A stretch of DNA of 41,186 nt. It comes from Planctomycetota bacterium. Lineage in GTDB: Bacteria > Planctomycetota > UBA1135 > UBA2386. The DNA lies in the NCBI GenBank assembly GCA_016235155.1, contig JACRLW010000107.1, positions 66,464 to 107,649 of the forward strand, written 5' to 3'. This document shows positions 32,431-40,323 of this stretch, one piece after another; the stretch's first letter is position 1; each line of letters begins with the position of its first letter. The translations under genes and the position numbers were made by a program. The notes under the pieces are model-generated. The model did not search any database, was not told the origin of the DNA, and was given only the letters and a program-made list of their open reading frames with translations.

Positions 32431-33387
32431 ATGAAGCTCCTCGCCCCCGCCCTCGTGTCGATTGCGTTCACCGCCAGCGCGCTCCCCGCGCAGTACTTCA
32501 ACTCGGTCGGATCCGAGACGCGACGCACGACGCGCGCGACCTGGCTCGGCCTGTCGGGCGAGCAGAGCGTCACCCTCGAGTACGGGCAGCCCACGTGGCG
32601 CCCCGAGTACGAACGCTTCGCGGAACAGCGCTCGGCTGAGCCGCTGATCCTGGGCAAGGGTGCCCTGACCACGCTGCGGAGCGACGTCGACCTCGCGTTC
32701 GGCGAACAGAAGCTGGCGCGGGGTCGCTGGTACGTCGGCGCCAGACGCAGCGATCAGAAGGGGTGGTTCCTGGCACTGTTCGCCGCCGATCGGATCGATG
32801 CCAGCGGGCGCGGAACGACGGCCATCCTCGCCACCGAGCCGGATCTGCTCGTGCCGATGCTCGTGGCGCACGAGGAGGATCCCGTGGAACTGTTCGAGAT
32901 CACGCTCTCCGCAAGCAAGGAGACGCCGCACAACCTCACCCTGGCGATGGCATGGGGGCCGTATCGCATGGGCGCGGCGATCGGGGCGGCGTTCGACCCC
33001 CGTAAGCCGGCAGGAACCCCGGAGTTCGCGCTCACCGAAGCGGGCAAGGGCATCAAGACGGCTTCCGGCCTGATCTACGAACCGTTGCACGCGGGCGCCG
33101 GCGCACCGCCAGGCCCGAACGACACGGTTCGCGCGCACTACGCCGGCTGGCTCACCGACGGGACCATGTTCTACTCCACTCATGTTCGCGGCGAGCCGGA
33201 GCCGCTGAAGTCGGAGTGGGTCGTGAAGGGTTTCGCCGAAGGCCTGCAGCTCATGCCGCAGGGCGCGACCTTCCGCCTGACCATTCCACCGGAGCTCGCC
33301 TATGGCGCGCGCGGCGCCGGCAACCGCGTGCCGCCGAACGCGACGCTGGTGTTCACCGTGACGTTGCTCGGCATCGACAAGCAGTGA
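32431..33387 (+). CDS. Secreted DUF2911-FKBP fusion protein
   Basis: This 318-residue exported protein has a signal peptide (ALVSIAFTASALPAQ, about residue 21). The first domain (about 40-190) is DUF2911-like: VTLEYGQPTWRPEY, LAFGEQKLARGRWYVGARR, FEITLSASK and LTLAMAWGPYRMGAAI. The second (about 208-318) is an FKBP-type peptidyl-prolyl isomerase domain, with SGLIYEPL, VRAHYAGWLTDGTMFYSTH, VVKGFAEGLQLMPQGATFRLTIPPELAYG and PPNATLVFTVTLLGI. In FKBPs the loop after DGT is normally FDSS with a catalytic Asp; here it is FYST, so the Asp is missing and activity may be low. It may be a periplasmic chaperone linked to DUF2911 function. A second DUF2911-like protein is encoded at 39267. Confidence 0.85.
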   Translation: MKLLAPALVSIAFTASALPAQYFNSVGSETRRTTRATWLGLSGEQSVTLEYGQPTWRPEYERFAEQRSAEPLILGKGALTTLRSDVDLAFGEQKLARGRWYVGARRSDQKGWFLALFAADRIDASGRGTTAILATEPDLLVPMLVAHEEDPVELFEITLSASKETPHNLTLAMAWGPYRMGAAIGAAFDPRKPAGTPEFALTEAGKGIKTASGLIYEPLHAGAGAPPGPNDTVRAHYAGWLTDGTMFYSTHVRGEPEPLKSEWVVKGFAEGLQLMPQGATFRLTIPPELAYGARGAGNRVPPNATLVFTVTLLGIDKQ

Positions 33388-33454
33388 CGAGGCGGCACGG
33401 CCGCGGATCGGCCTACATCGCGCCGTCCCCCGCCTCCGATACCACCAAGCGTCC

Positions 33455-34378
33455 GTGGCCACGACCGTCACCCCCTTCGCCTTCCGCATCCCGGCCACGA
33501 CGGCGAACCTCGGCCCGGGCTTCGGGGTGCTCGGGCTCGCGCTCGATCTGTGGCTCGAGTTCGGGGTGACGCCGACCGAGGGCCCGATGGCCGTCACGCG
33601 GATCGACACGCCGAGCGAGGTGACGCGCGATCTGCGGCACGACCCGGTGGCGCGCGGCATCCGCGCTGCCGCGGAGCGCTTCGACATCAAGGTGCCGCCG
33701 GGTCTGAGCATCGACGTGCGCGGCGACGTGCCGCGCGGCTGCGGGTTGGGCACCAACACCGCGGAACTCGCGGCGGGGATCCAGCTCGCGTGCCGTCTCG
33801 CGAAGGAAGCGCCGGCGCTGGACGACCGGCTCACGCTGCTCGTTTCGATCGGCGGCGATCCGGCGCACGGGGGCGCGGCGCTCCGCGGCGGACTCACGGC
33901 GTCGGTGCCCTGCCACCGCCATCCGCACGAGGACATCTGGCGCATCCTCGCGCTGCCGCTCTCGCCGATCTGGCGCTTCGTGATCGTGGCGCCCGACGTC
34001 GCGCTCGGCACCGCGGACGTGCACCGGGTCGTGCCCGCTTCCGTCCCGAACACCGTCTCGCAGCGCACCGCCGGACGGATCGTCGGCCTGATCGAGGCGC
34101 TCGCTCACGGCGACCCCGAACTCCTCGCGGAGTGCCTCCACGACGAGACCCACGTGCCCTTCCGCATGCAGCTCGCGCCGGGCATGCCGTCCGCCGCCGC
34201 GGCCGGACGCGCCGCCGGCGCCGCGGGGGTCACGATCTCCGGTCACGGCCCGGCCCTGGTCGCGTTCGCCGCCGGCGACCCCGACGCCCGGCGCATCGCG
34301 GATGCGATGGCGGAGGCCTTCGCCCAGCACGGGATCACCTCGCGGAGCGAAGTGGTGCGGGCTGCGCCGGCGCTCTGA
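33455..34378 (+). CDS. thrB: Homoserine kinase (GHMP family)
   Basis: This 307-residue cytoplasmic kinase phosphorylates homoserine on the way to threonine. The N-terminus FRIPATTANLGPGFGVLGLALDLWL is the homoserine kinase signature. The GHMP ATP-binding motif is PRGCGLGTNTAELAAG (G-L-G-T-N-T-A in place of the common GLGSSA). The C-terminal motif is VTISGHGPALVAF (family pattern G-x-SG-x-GP). The GTG at 33455 gives the standard N-terminus. No other threonine gene is in the window. The upstream gene ends 67 nt before. It is followed by a GC-rich hairpin and then the reverse-strand tRNA-Val. Confidence 0.93.
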   Translation: MATTVTPFAFRIPATTANLGPGFGVLGLALDLWLEFGVTPTEGPMAVTRIDTPSEVTRDLRHDPVARGIRAAAERFDIKVPPGLSIDVRGDVPRGCGLGTNTAELAAGIQLACRLAKEAPALDDRLTLLVSIGGDPAHGGAALRGGLTASVPCHRHPHEDIWRILALPLSPIWRFVIVAPDVALGTADVHRVVPASVPNTVSQRTAGRIVGLIEALAHGDPELLAECLHDETHVPFRMQLAPGMPSAAAAGRAAGAAGVTISGHGPALVAFAAGDPDARRIADAMAEAFAQHGITSRSEVVRAAPAL

Positions 34379-34428
34379 CCCTTTCTTTCTCCCCTCGCAC
34401 TTCCGCCCTCAACGCCGCGCGATCGACC

Positions 34429-34445
34429 GGCGCCCGTCAGGCGCC
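34429..34445 (+). terminator. Hairpin after thrB
   Basis: GGCGCC-CGTCA-GGCGCC forms a perfect 6-bp stem with a 5-nt loop, 50 nt after the thrB stop. No T-run follows on the thrB strand. Confidence 0.4.
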
Positions 34446-34450
34446 GAGGA

Positions 34451-34499
34451 GGGGGAGGCCGCGTGTCGCGGCCGATGCGGGGGAGGGTCGGCCTCCCCC
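34451..34499. terminator. Competing GC-rich hairpins between thrB and tRNA-Val
   Basis: GGGGGAGGCCG (34451-34461) pairs perfectly with CGGCCTCCCCC (34489-34499) as an 11-bp stem. A nearer GGGGGAGG (34479-34486) can pair with the same CCTCCCCC arm (34492-34499) around a 5-nt loop. The two structures exclude each other. The position just downstream of the reverse-strand tRNA and of thrB suggests a bidirectional terminator. Confidence 0.5.
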
Positions 34500-34509
34500 G
34501 CCAGCAAGT

Positions 34510-34582
34510 TGGGCCGTGCTGGATTCGAACCAGCGACTTCGACCTTGTGACGATCGCACTCTACCAACTGAGTTAACGGCCC
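34510..34582 (-). tRNA. tRNA-Val (anticodon CAC)
   Basis: On the reverse strand the 7-bp acceptor stem GGGCCGT/ACGGCCC is perfect. The D arm is ACTC-AGTTGGTA-GAGT, the anticodon stem CGATC/GGTCG closes the loop GTCACAA (U33, CAC at 34-36, A37), the variable loop is AAGTC, and the T arm is GCTGG-TTCGAAT-CCAGC. The discriminator is A, followed by ACTTGC, so CCA is not encoded. CAC decodes GUG valine. Confidence 0.93.
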
Positions 34583-34819
34583 GTGCGAGCGCGGAGACGG
34601 TAGCGAGCACCGTTGCGGGACGCAACGGGGCCGGCGGGGCCTCCGGCGGTCGTGAAAGTCGATCGTCCGCGGAAGCGGTCGACCTGGAGTGCGCGGCCCC
34701 GGCCGGGTGGCGCGAGGCGCTCAGGGAGTCGCGATCGGACGGCCGATACGCAGCCCTGGACCCGTGACGGTCGCCCGCTCCGCGATGGACCGGCGGCTGC
34801 GCCACGGTCGCCACCACGG

Positions 34820-37800
34820 ATGGACATGGCTTTGCTGACGACGATCGCGCTCCTCGCCGCAACGGTGTCGCCCCAAGACCCCGAGCGGGCCAGCACGGAG
34901 CCGTTCCGCCACGCCGCGTCGATGCCCGCCGACACGTTGTTCGCGGCGGAGCTGCGCCCTCAGGCCGGGTTCCGCGACGAACTCGAGCCGACGCGCTTCT
35001 GGGCCGCGTTCCAGGAGCAACTCGACCAGCCGACCTGTCGCGATCTGCTGGCGACCCTGCGCGCTCCGCTCTCGGGTCGCGAGGGCGAAGGGATCCGCGC
35101 GACCGACCTCATCGCGCACGGCGTGTCGATCGCGATCACGGCGCCGGACCGGACCGGTGCACCCGGCGTGCTCGCGATCGCCGAGATCGGCGACCTCGCG
35201 TCGAAGCTCGCGACCGCGCTCGACGACCGCACCGCCCAGGGCAGGAGCGGGATCGAGCGGCGCGATCGTCCGGGCACCTCGGCGTGGCACGTCGCGGTGG
35301 GACGTCAGCCGTTCGTGATCGCGCTCGCCGGGACGACCTTGATCGTCGCGTCCCCGCCCGATCGCCTCGACAAGGCACTCCAGAACCGCGCCGGACAATC
35401 GGCGGAGTCGCTGGCGAGCAACGCGCGCTTCCGTCAGTTCAGCCGGCACGTCGGCACGCGCCTCGGCGCGACCGAGGTCGCGATCGCGTGGTTCGACGTG
35501 ACGGGCATGGTCGAGCAGGGACTCGCCGAAGCCCCGGCGGCGATCCGCGAGAACGCCAAGCGCTGGCTCGCGCGCATCGGCCTCGACGGCCTCGGCGGAG
35601 TCGGGATCACCGTCGGCGCCGAGCGCGGCGTCGTCCGTGAACGCGTGCTGGTCAGCACGAACGGTCCGCGCGGCACGCTGCTCGACGCCCTCTTCCCACA
35701 GGGCGGTCAGCTCGGCCTCGACGCCGCGACGCTCGCCCCGCGTGACGTCGCCTCGTTCTTCGCCATCGAGACCGACCTGAAGACCGCCTACTCGGAGATC
35801 CTGCGGATCCTCGACGGCGCGGAACCGAAGCTCGCGGAAGAACTCCGCCGCTTCGTGCGCGCGTCGGGCCAGCAGCTCGGCGTCGACGTCGAGACCGACC
35901 TCCTCTACCAGCTCGGGCATCGCGTCGCGGCGATGCAGTGGCCGGCGACCGACTCGACGTCGACCGGCGAGTGGCTGTACGTGATCGACGTGGAACGCAG
36001 CGAGCGCGTCGCCGACGTGCTCACGCGCCTGCCGATGTTCGAGAGCAGCAAGCTCGGCGCGTACGACATGCTGCTGCAGCGCAACGGCGGCGTCGGCCTC
36101 GCCGTCGGCCGCGGGATGCTGGTCGCCGCGAGTTCCGAGCGCCAGCTCCGCCGTTGGCTCGGTGATCAGCGCGTGCCGACGCCGCACGCCGAGGTGCGCG
36201 CGGCGTTGTCGCAGTTGACCGAAGGCGGCATCGGTTGCGGATGGGTGAACCCGCGACCCTTGATGACCGAAACGCGGCGCGCGATCGACGCCGCCGGCGC
36301 CGTCGCGCCGGGTGCGGCCATCGCGCGCCGGATCGTCTCGCACGCGTCGACGACGCTCTCGCCGTTGACCTGGAGTCTGTACTCCAACCCGCTCGGCTTC
36401 ACGGCGCAGTTCGAGTCGTCGTCGGGCTTCATCGCCGAGCTCGCCGTCGCGGTGCTGGTCGGGATCGCCGAAGAAGCGGCGGCCGATCCGATGCTCGCGC
36501 GCCTGCTCGACGCGACCCGATCGTCGGAGGACCTGCGTTCGGTGCACGCCACGCAAGTACTCGCCGCGCTGCAGTTCGCGGAGACGCGCTGGTTCGAACA
36601 GCACAAGGTCTACGCCGACGTCGACGCGCTGATCGCGGGGGGGTTGATCGGCGCCGACATGTTCGACGGGCCCCGCGGCCCCGGCATCCTCGGCCTCGGC
36701 GACTCGCTGGTCACCGTGCTGCTCGTCCCTGGCGACACGCCCCACTGGGTCGGCGTGATCTGGCCCGCCGATCGCCATACCGGTGAGGTGTTCGCCGTCA
36801 GCGACGAGCAGCCGCCGATGCGCAACGAGCTGGTGGCCCGATCGCGCGGCATCGCCACGCCGATGCTCCGCGACGTCTTCAACCGCGGCGACGTCGGCGC
36901 CGGCCTCACTCCCGGTTGGCGCGTGATCGACCTCGGTTCGGACACCGAGACCTCCGCGCCCGCGGTCGCGGGATCCGGCGAGCGCGCGACGCTCGGCATC
37001 ATCGCCGCACTCGAGAAGCGCGGACCGTCGGCGGCCGCCGAGATCGTCCGCTACCTCGACTCGGAGAGCCCGCACATCGTTTCGCGCGCGGTCTACGCCC
37101 TCGGCAAGTTGCGGTCGAGCCAGGCGGTGCCGCGCATCATCGAGCTCGCCACGAAGCACGAGTCGGTCGACGTCCGCCAGCAGGCGATCAAGGCGCTGAC
37201 GAATCTCGGCGATCGCCGCTCGGTGCAGGCGTCGATGCACCTGCTCGCGGATCCGGACGCGACCGTCCGCAAACTCGCCGCCGCGAATCTCGGTCGGCTG
37301 AAGGCCGCCGAGGCGAAGGATGAACTCGTCGCGTTGATCGCACGAGCGAGCCGGGATCCCGCAGCCGACGAGGACGGTGCCGCCGCGCTGCTCGCGCTCG
37401 GCGAGATCGGCGACGCGACCGTGCTGTTGCGCGCCGCGGGCAGCACCGGCGGCTCCGGCAAGAAGACCGAGGAGGCGCTGGTCTGGATGTTCCAGACCCT
37501 GGCGCCGAAGGTCGGCGCCGACGAGGAGCCCAAGACCTTGATGGCCGTGCTCGACCACACGAGCACGTTGCTGCGCCGCTTCGCGATCCAACGCCTCGGC
37601 GAACTCAAGGACCCGCGCGCCGCGGCCGCGCTCGAGTCGCGCCTCGGCGTGGAGAACGATCAGCTCCGTCCGCTCGTGGAGGTGTCGCTGTCGGCGATCC
37701 GCGGCGGCACGGCCGGTGAGAACACGGGCGTCGCCGGACTCGCGCGCCGCGCGATGGACTCGACCCAGTCCGCGGTCTCGTCGATCTGGAACGACCCGCG

Positions 37801-38119
37801 CTGGCGCACCCTGATCGTCGCGGTGCTCGCGTTCCTCGCCGTGCTCGCGGTCGGGCTCACCGTCGCGATCAAGCGCCAGCGACGCCGTCGCCAGGGCGAG
37901 AGCTGGGCCGCGATGGCGCGTCAGTCGGCCGGACCCGCGCCACAGAACCGAGGGCGCCTCCGCCCCCGCTACGAGGACTACGAACCGGAGTACCGTCCTG
38001 CCGAGAACTGGGACGCCGAGATCAAGCGCGGCGAGGAGGACGAATGGCCGGTCGACGAGGAAGTCCCGCCCCCCTCCGAGGCGACGTGGCAGGAAGAGCA
38101 GGACGGCGCGCAGCGCTGA
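34820..38119 (+). CDS. Giant membrane-anchored protein with pilin-like and HEAT-repeat regions
   Basis: This 1099-residue exported protein is preceded by a short hydrophobic segment (ALLTTIALLAATVSPQ) that may serve as a signal. Residues about 30-560 are a large beta/alpha region (MPADTLFAAELRP, VAIAWFDVTGM, MLVAASSERQLRRWLG) that loosely resembles DUF3352-type proteins. Residues about 565-675 (VLAALQFAETRWFEQHKVYADVDALIAGG, then TGEVFAVSDEQPPMRNE) look like the C-terminal part of a pilin/pseudopilin. Residues about 725-970 contain HEAT repeats (ARAVYALGKLRSSQAVPRII, QQAIKALTNLGDRRSVQA, KLAAANLGRLKAAEAKDELV). One membrane helix is near 997-1018, followed by RQRRRRQ and an acidic cytoplasmic tail. 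I chose ATG 34820; upstream open frame reads through the tRNA flank and is non-coding. Function unknown. Confidence 0.78.
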   Translation: MDMALLTTIALLAATVSPQDPERASTEPFRHAASMPADTLFAAELRPQAGFRDELEPTRFWAAFQEQLDQPTCRDLLATLRAPLSGREGEGIRATDLIAHGVSIAITAPDRTGAPGVLAIAEIGDLASKLATALDDRTAQGRSGIERRDRPGTSAWHVAVGRQPFVIALAGTTLIVASPPDRLDKALQNRAGQSAESLASNARFRQFSRHVGTRLGATEVAIAWFDVTGMVEQGLAEAPAAIRENAKRWLARIGLDGLGGVGITVGAERGVVRERVLVSTNGPRGTLLDALFPQGGQLGLDAATLAPRDVASFFAIETDLKTAYSEILRILDGAEPKLAEELRRFVRASGQQLGVDVETDLLYQLGHRVAAMQWPATDSTSTGEWLYVIDVERSERVADVLTRLPMFESSKLGAYDMLLQRNGGVGLAVGRGMLVAASSERQLRRWLGDQRVPTPHAEVRAALSQLTEGGIGCGWVNPRPLMTETRRAIDAAGAVAPGAAIARRIVSHASTTLSPLTWSLYSNPLGFTAQFESSSGFIAELAVAVLVGIAEEAAADPMLARLLDATRSSEDLRSVHATQVLAALQFAETRWFEQHKVYADVDALIAGGLIGADMFDGPRGPGILGLGDSLVTVLLVPGDTPHWVGVIWPADRHTGEVFAVSDEQPPMRNELVARSRGIATPMLRDVFNRGDVGAGLTPGWRVIDLGSDTETSAPAVAGSGERATLGIIAALEKRGPSAAAEIVRYLDSESPHIVSRAVYALGKLRSSQAVPRIIELATKHESVDVRQQAIKALTNLGDRRSVQASMHLLADPDATVRKLAAANLGRLKAAEAKDELVALIARASRDPAADEDGAAALLALGEIGDATVLLRAAGSTGGSGKKTEEALVWMFQTLAPKVGADEEPKTLMAVLDHTSTLLRRFAIQRLGELKDPRAAAALESRLGVENDQLRPLVEVSLSAIRGGTAGENTGVAGLARRAMDSTQSAVSSIWNDPRWRTLIVAVLAFLAVLAVGLTVAIKRQRRRRQGESWAAMARQSAGPAPQNRGRLRPRYEDYEPEYRPAENWDAEIKRGEEDEWPVDEEVPPPSEATWQEEQDGAQR

Positions 38120-39270
38120 TCCTCGGCGCGGCGATCGCGACGCAGCTCGCGAGCGCGCAGGAGGCGCGCCTCGCGGTGCGATTCGCCGCCGACGCCGAGC
38201 ACCGCGGTCCCGCGGGTTGGACCTTCGTCCGTGAGCACGCGCTGCCGGCGTTGAGCGACGGACTCGACGATCCGTTCGCGGCGCTGCGCGTGACGATCGA
38301 CGAACACGGCAAGGTCAAGGTCGAGCGCGACGACCGGAGCGACGCCCCGGAGGACCCGTCCTACCTCCGCTTCGAACTGGTCGCGGGCGGCCGGATCGTC
38401 GCGACCGGCACCTGCGATCACGTCGGACGCGAGACCTGGTTCGTGCGTGGCGACCTTCATCGCGACGTCCTGCCGCCGCCGCTCCGCACGCTCGGCGATC
38501 GCTTCGCCTACGAAGCGACGACCGGTTGGCTCACCCTCGACCTGCCCGCCGCGACCGGCAACCTGATGGCGGGCAGCGCTGAAGGCGATCTCGCGAGCGC
38601 GATGCTCACGATCGGCACCGCGGAGTGCGGGACCGTCGCGTTGTTCGCGCGCCGCGGCGACGACGGCACCTGGCGCGTCGACGGCCGCAGCGATGCGGGT
38701 CTCCTGCTGCCCGCGATCCTCCTTTCGCTCGCCGACTTCCAGTCGGGACGGCTCGACGCCGACGACGCACGCGGTCTCGCCGACGACCTCGATCGCTGGC
38801 TCCTGCTCGCCGCGTCCGCGGCGCGCGAGGAACAGGAGGAAGCCGCGCGCCAGCTCGGCCGCTTCCGCGATCCGCGCGCGATCGCGACCCTCGAACGCCT
38901 GCTGCGCGCCGACGGACCGCTGCGCGAGATCGCGATGCACGGGCTCGTGCGTCAGGGCGCCCTGCGCTCGCTCGGCTCGATCGTCGCCGCGGCCGATCCT
39001 GCGCGGCCGAACTCGGTCGCGCTCGCCGCGCTCGCGATCTGGACGCTCGCGCCGCGGCCGGTTGCCGAGGAACTGATCGCGAGCCTGCCCGGGCAGCCTG
39101 CGCCGCGCATCGCGGAACTGCGCACCACGACCGACACCGCATGGGACGCCGTCCTCGTCGCGCTCGGAGCGATCGCGATCGCGTCGGCGATCGGACTCTT
39201 CGTGTTGCACGGCCGGTACCGCAGGGTTCCACGAGTCGGGCCACGCGCGGCTACCGTGCCGCCCTCGTGA
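38044..39270 (+). CDS. Exported HEAT-like membrane protein, second of a pair
   Basis: This 408-residue protein starts at ATG 38044, inside the previous gene (76-bp overlap). GTG 38086 would shorten the overlap and give the more typical signal peptide AGRRAALILGAAIATQLASAQ. After the signal is a beta-rich domain (about 40-200: LRVTIDEHGKVKVERDD, GRETWFVRGDLHRDVLPP). A helical HEAT-like region follows (about 250-350: REEQEEAARQLGRFRDPRAI, LREIAMHGLVRQGALRSL). A single C-terminal helix (about 368-388, ALGAIAIASAIGLFVLH) is followed by a basic tail. Overall layout parallels the larger upstream gene product: exported region, HEAT, anchor, basic tail. The pair probably acts together. No known family recognised. 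Confidence 0.78.
   Translation: MAGRRGSPAPLRGDVAGRAGRRAALILGAAIATQLASAQEARLAVRFAADAEHRGPAGWTFVREHALPALSDGLDDPFAALRVTIDEHGKVKVERDDRSDAPEDPSYLRFELVAGGRIVATGTCDHVGRETWFVRGDLHRDVLPPPLRTLGDRFAYEATTGWLTLDLPAATGNLMAGSAEGDLASAMLTIGTAECGTVALFARRGDDGTWRVDGRSDAGLLLPAILLSLADFQSGRLDADDARGLADDLDRWLLLAASAAREEQEEAARQLGRFRDPRAIATLERLLRADGPLREIAMHGLVRQGALRSLGSIVAAADPARPNSVALAALAIWTLAPRPVAEELIASLPGQPAPRIAELRTTTDTAWDAVLVALGAIAIASAIGLFVLHGRYRRVPRVGPRAATVPPS
39252..39257 (+). promoter_or_regulatory. Start-proximal -10 box (TACCGT) of the DUF2911-like gene
   Basis: TACCGT lies 9 nt before GTG 39267, inside the 3' end of the preceding gene. Same hexamer as before the lipoprotein gene at 23665. Confidence 0.45.
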
Positions 39271-40250
39271 AACACGCCATCCGCCGTCCGACTCTCGCCG
39301 TCCTCGCGCTTCTCGTCGCTCCCGCGCTCCTCGCGCCCGCACTTGGCGCGCAACGCCAGGAGGCGAGCTTTCAGTGGCAGCGGCGGACCACCACCATCGC
39401 GTACGGCGCGGTGCCGCTCGGCAAGCACACGCTCTCCGAACTGAAGTCGGGCGACTCGTGGCGGCTCGGGATGAACGAGGCGACGACCTGGCAGCTCGCG
39501 ATGCCGCTGCTCTTCGGTGACTCGATGCTCGCGCCCGGTCAGTACCGCATCGCGCTCGCGCGCGACGGCGAGACCAGCGCGTCGATCACCGTCGCCGGCA
39601 GCGGACACGCGCTCGGCGGCGCCGACCTCCGCGTCCCCGGCACGCTCGGCACGAGCAAGGACTCGACGAAGAAGCTCGCGATCGAGCTGAAGGCGGCCGC
39701 GCCGGCGAAGGACGCACAGCCGAAGGACGCACAGGCGGAGGACTCACCGTCGAAGCCGATCGCCGGCGGTCAGTCCGTCGCGATCGACGTGCACTTCGGC
39801 ACCGATGCCTGGACCGGCCGCGTCACGGCGCTCGGCGGCTCGACCAGCACGCGCCTCGGCGGCGGCTGGGTCCTCGACGTCTTCGCCGTGCCGAGTGCCC
39901 TGGTCGCCGCCCGCGCCACGAAGCCGATCGTCGCCGCGGCGATCCACAAGCGCACGCCGGCCGACGGCGCACCGGCCGGATGGAACCTCGTGCTCGCCGG
40001 GAGCGAAGCGCGGCTCGTGCCGTGGATGGTTGCGCCGACGGCGCAGAACGGCTTCGGCGCGGTCGAGCCGCCCGCCGAGTCGTGGATCACGCGCGGCACC
40101 TGCGCGGAGTCGGCGACCGAGGTCGAGGAGGAAGCGCTCGAGCTGCGCGACGCGAGCGGCAAGGCGGGTCAGTTCACGTTCACCTTCGCGAGCGATCGGC
40201 TGCAACTCGAAGTCGCGATCGCCGAGCCGAAGGCGGCGAAGAAGAACTGA
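39267..40250 (+). CDS. Exported DUF2911-like protein
   Basis: This 327-residue protein has a signal peptide (TLAVLALLVAPALLAPALGAQ, about 28). The region about 40-110 is DUF2911-like: IAYGAVPLGKHTLSELKSGDSWRLGMNEATTWQLA and MLAPGQYRIALARDG, in particular the SWRLG-NEATTW motif typical of the family. A repeat-rich linker follows (KDAQPKDAQAEDSPSKP, about 152-168), then a second beta-rich half (about 170-320) of unknown fold. GTG 39267 overlaps the previous stop (GTGA) and has a TACCGT box 9 nt upstream, so it may be transcribed both with and without the upstream gene. A GC-rich hairpin ends the gene. DUF2911 has no assigned function; the family also appears here as a fusion to FKBP. Confidence 0.82.
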   Translation: MKHAIRRPTLAVLALLVAPALLAPALGAQRQEASFQWQRRTTTIAYGAVPLGKHTLSELKSGDSWRLGMNEATTWQLAMPLLFGDSMLAPGQYRIALARDGETSASITVAGSGHALGGADLRVPGTLGTSKDSTKKLAIELKAAAPAKDAQPKDAQAEDSPSKPIAGGQSVAIDVHFGTDAWTGRVTALGGSTSTRLGGGWVLDVFAVPSALVAARATKPIVAAAIHKRTPADGAPAGWNLVLAGSEARLVPWMVAPTAQNGFGAVEPPAESWITRGTCAESATEVEEEALELRDASGKAGQFTFTFASDRLQLEVAIAEPKAAKKN

Positions 40251-40258
40251 CGGACGAC

Positions 40259-40273
40259 GCCGCGCGTCGCGGC
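40259..40273 (+). terminator. Hairpin terminator after the DUF2911-like gene
   Basis: GCCGCG-CGT-CGCGGC forms a perfect 6-bp stem with a 3-nt loop, followed by TGATTTG, which is unusually T-rich for this genome. It begins 9 nt after the stop. Confidence 0.5.
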
Positions 40274-40277
40274 TGAT

Positions 40278-40306
40278 TTGCAGCGCGTCGGGTGCGCACC
40301 TACGCT
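40278..40306 (+). promoter_or_regulatory. Promoter (TTGCAG-17-TACGCT) of the HTH-EIIA gene
   Basis: -35-like TTGCAG (40278-40283) and -10-like TACGCT (40301-40306) with a 17-nt spacer; the -10 ends 17 nt before GTG 40324. This transcript would have a short leader of about 10 nt. Confidence 0.45.
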
Positions 40307-40323
40307 CGATTGCAAACCCGCCG

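Noticed and set aside
34613..34819. Upstream extension of the large HEAT protein
   Set aside because: The extra 69 residues are Arg/Pro-rich, just after the tRNA, and precede a better hydrophobic start.
34721..37591. A 956-residue reverse-strand open frame
   Set aside because: Shadow of the HEAT-repeat membrane protein gene; no motifs.
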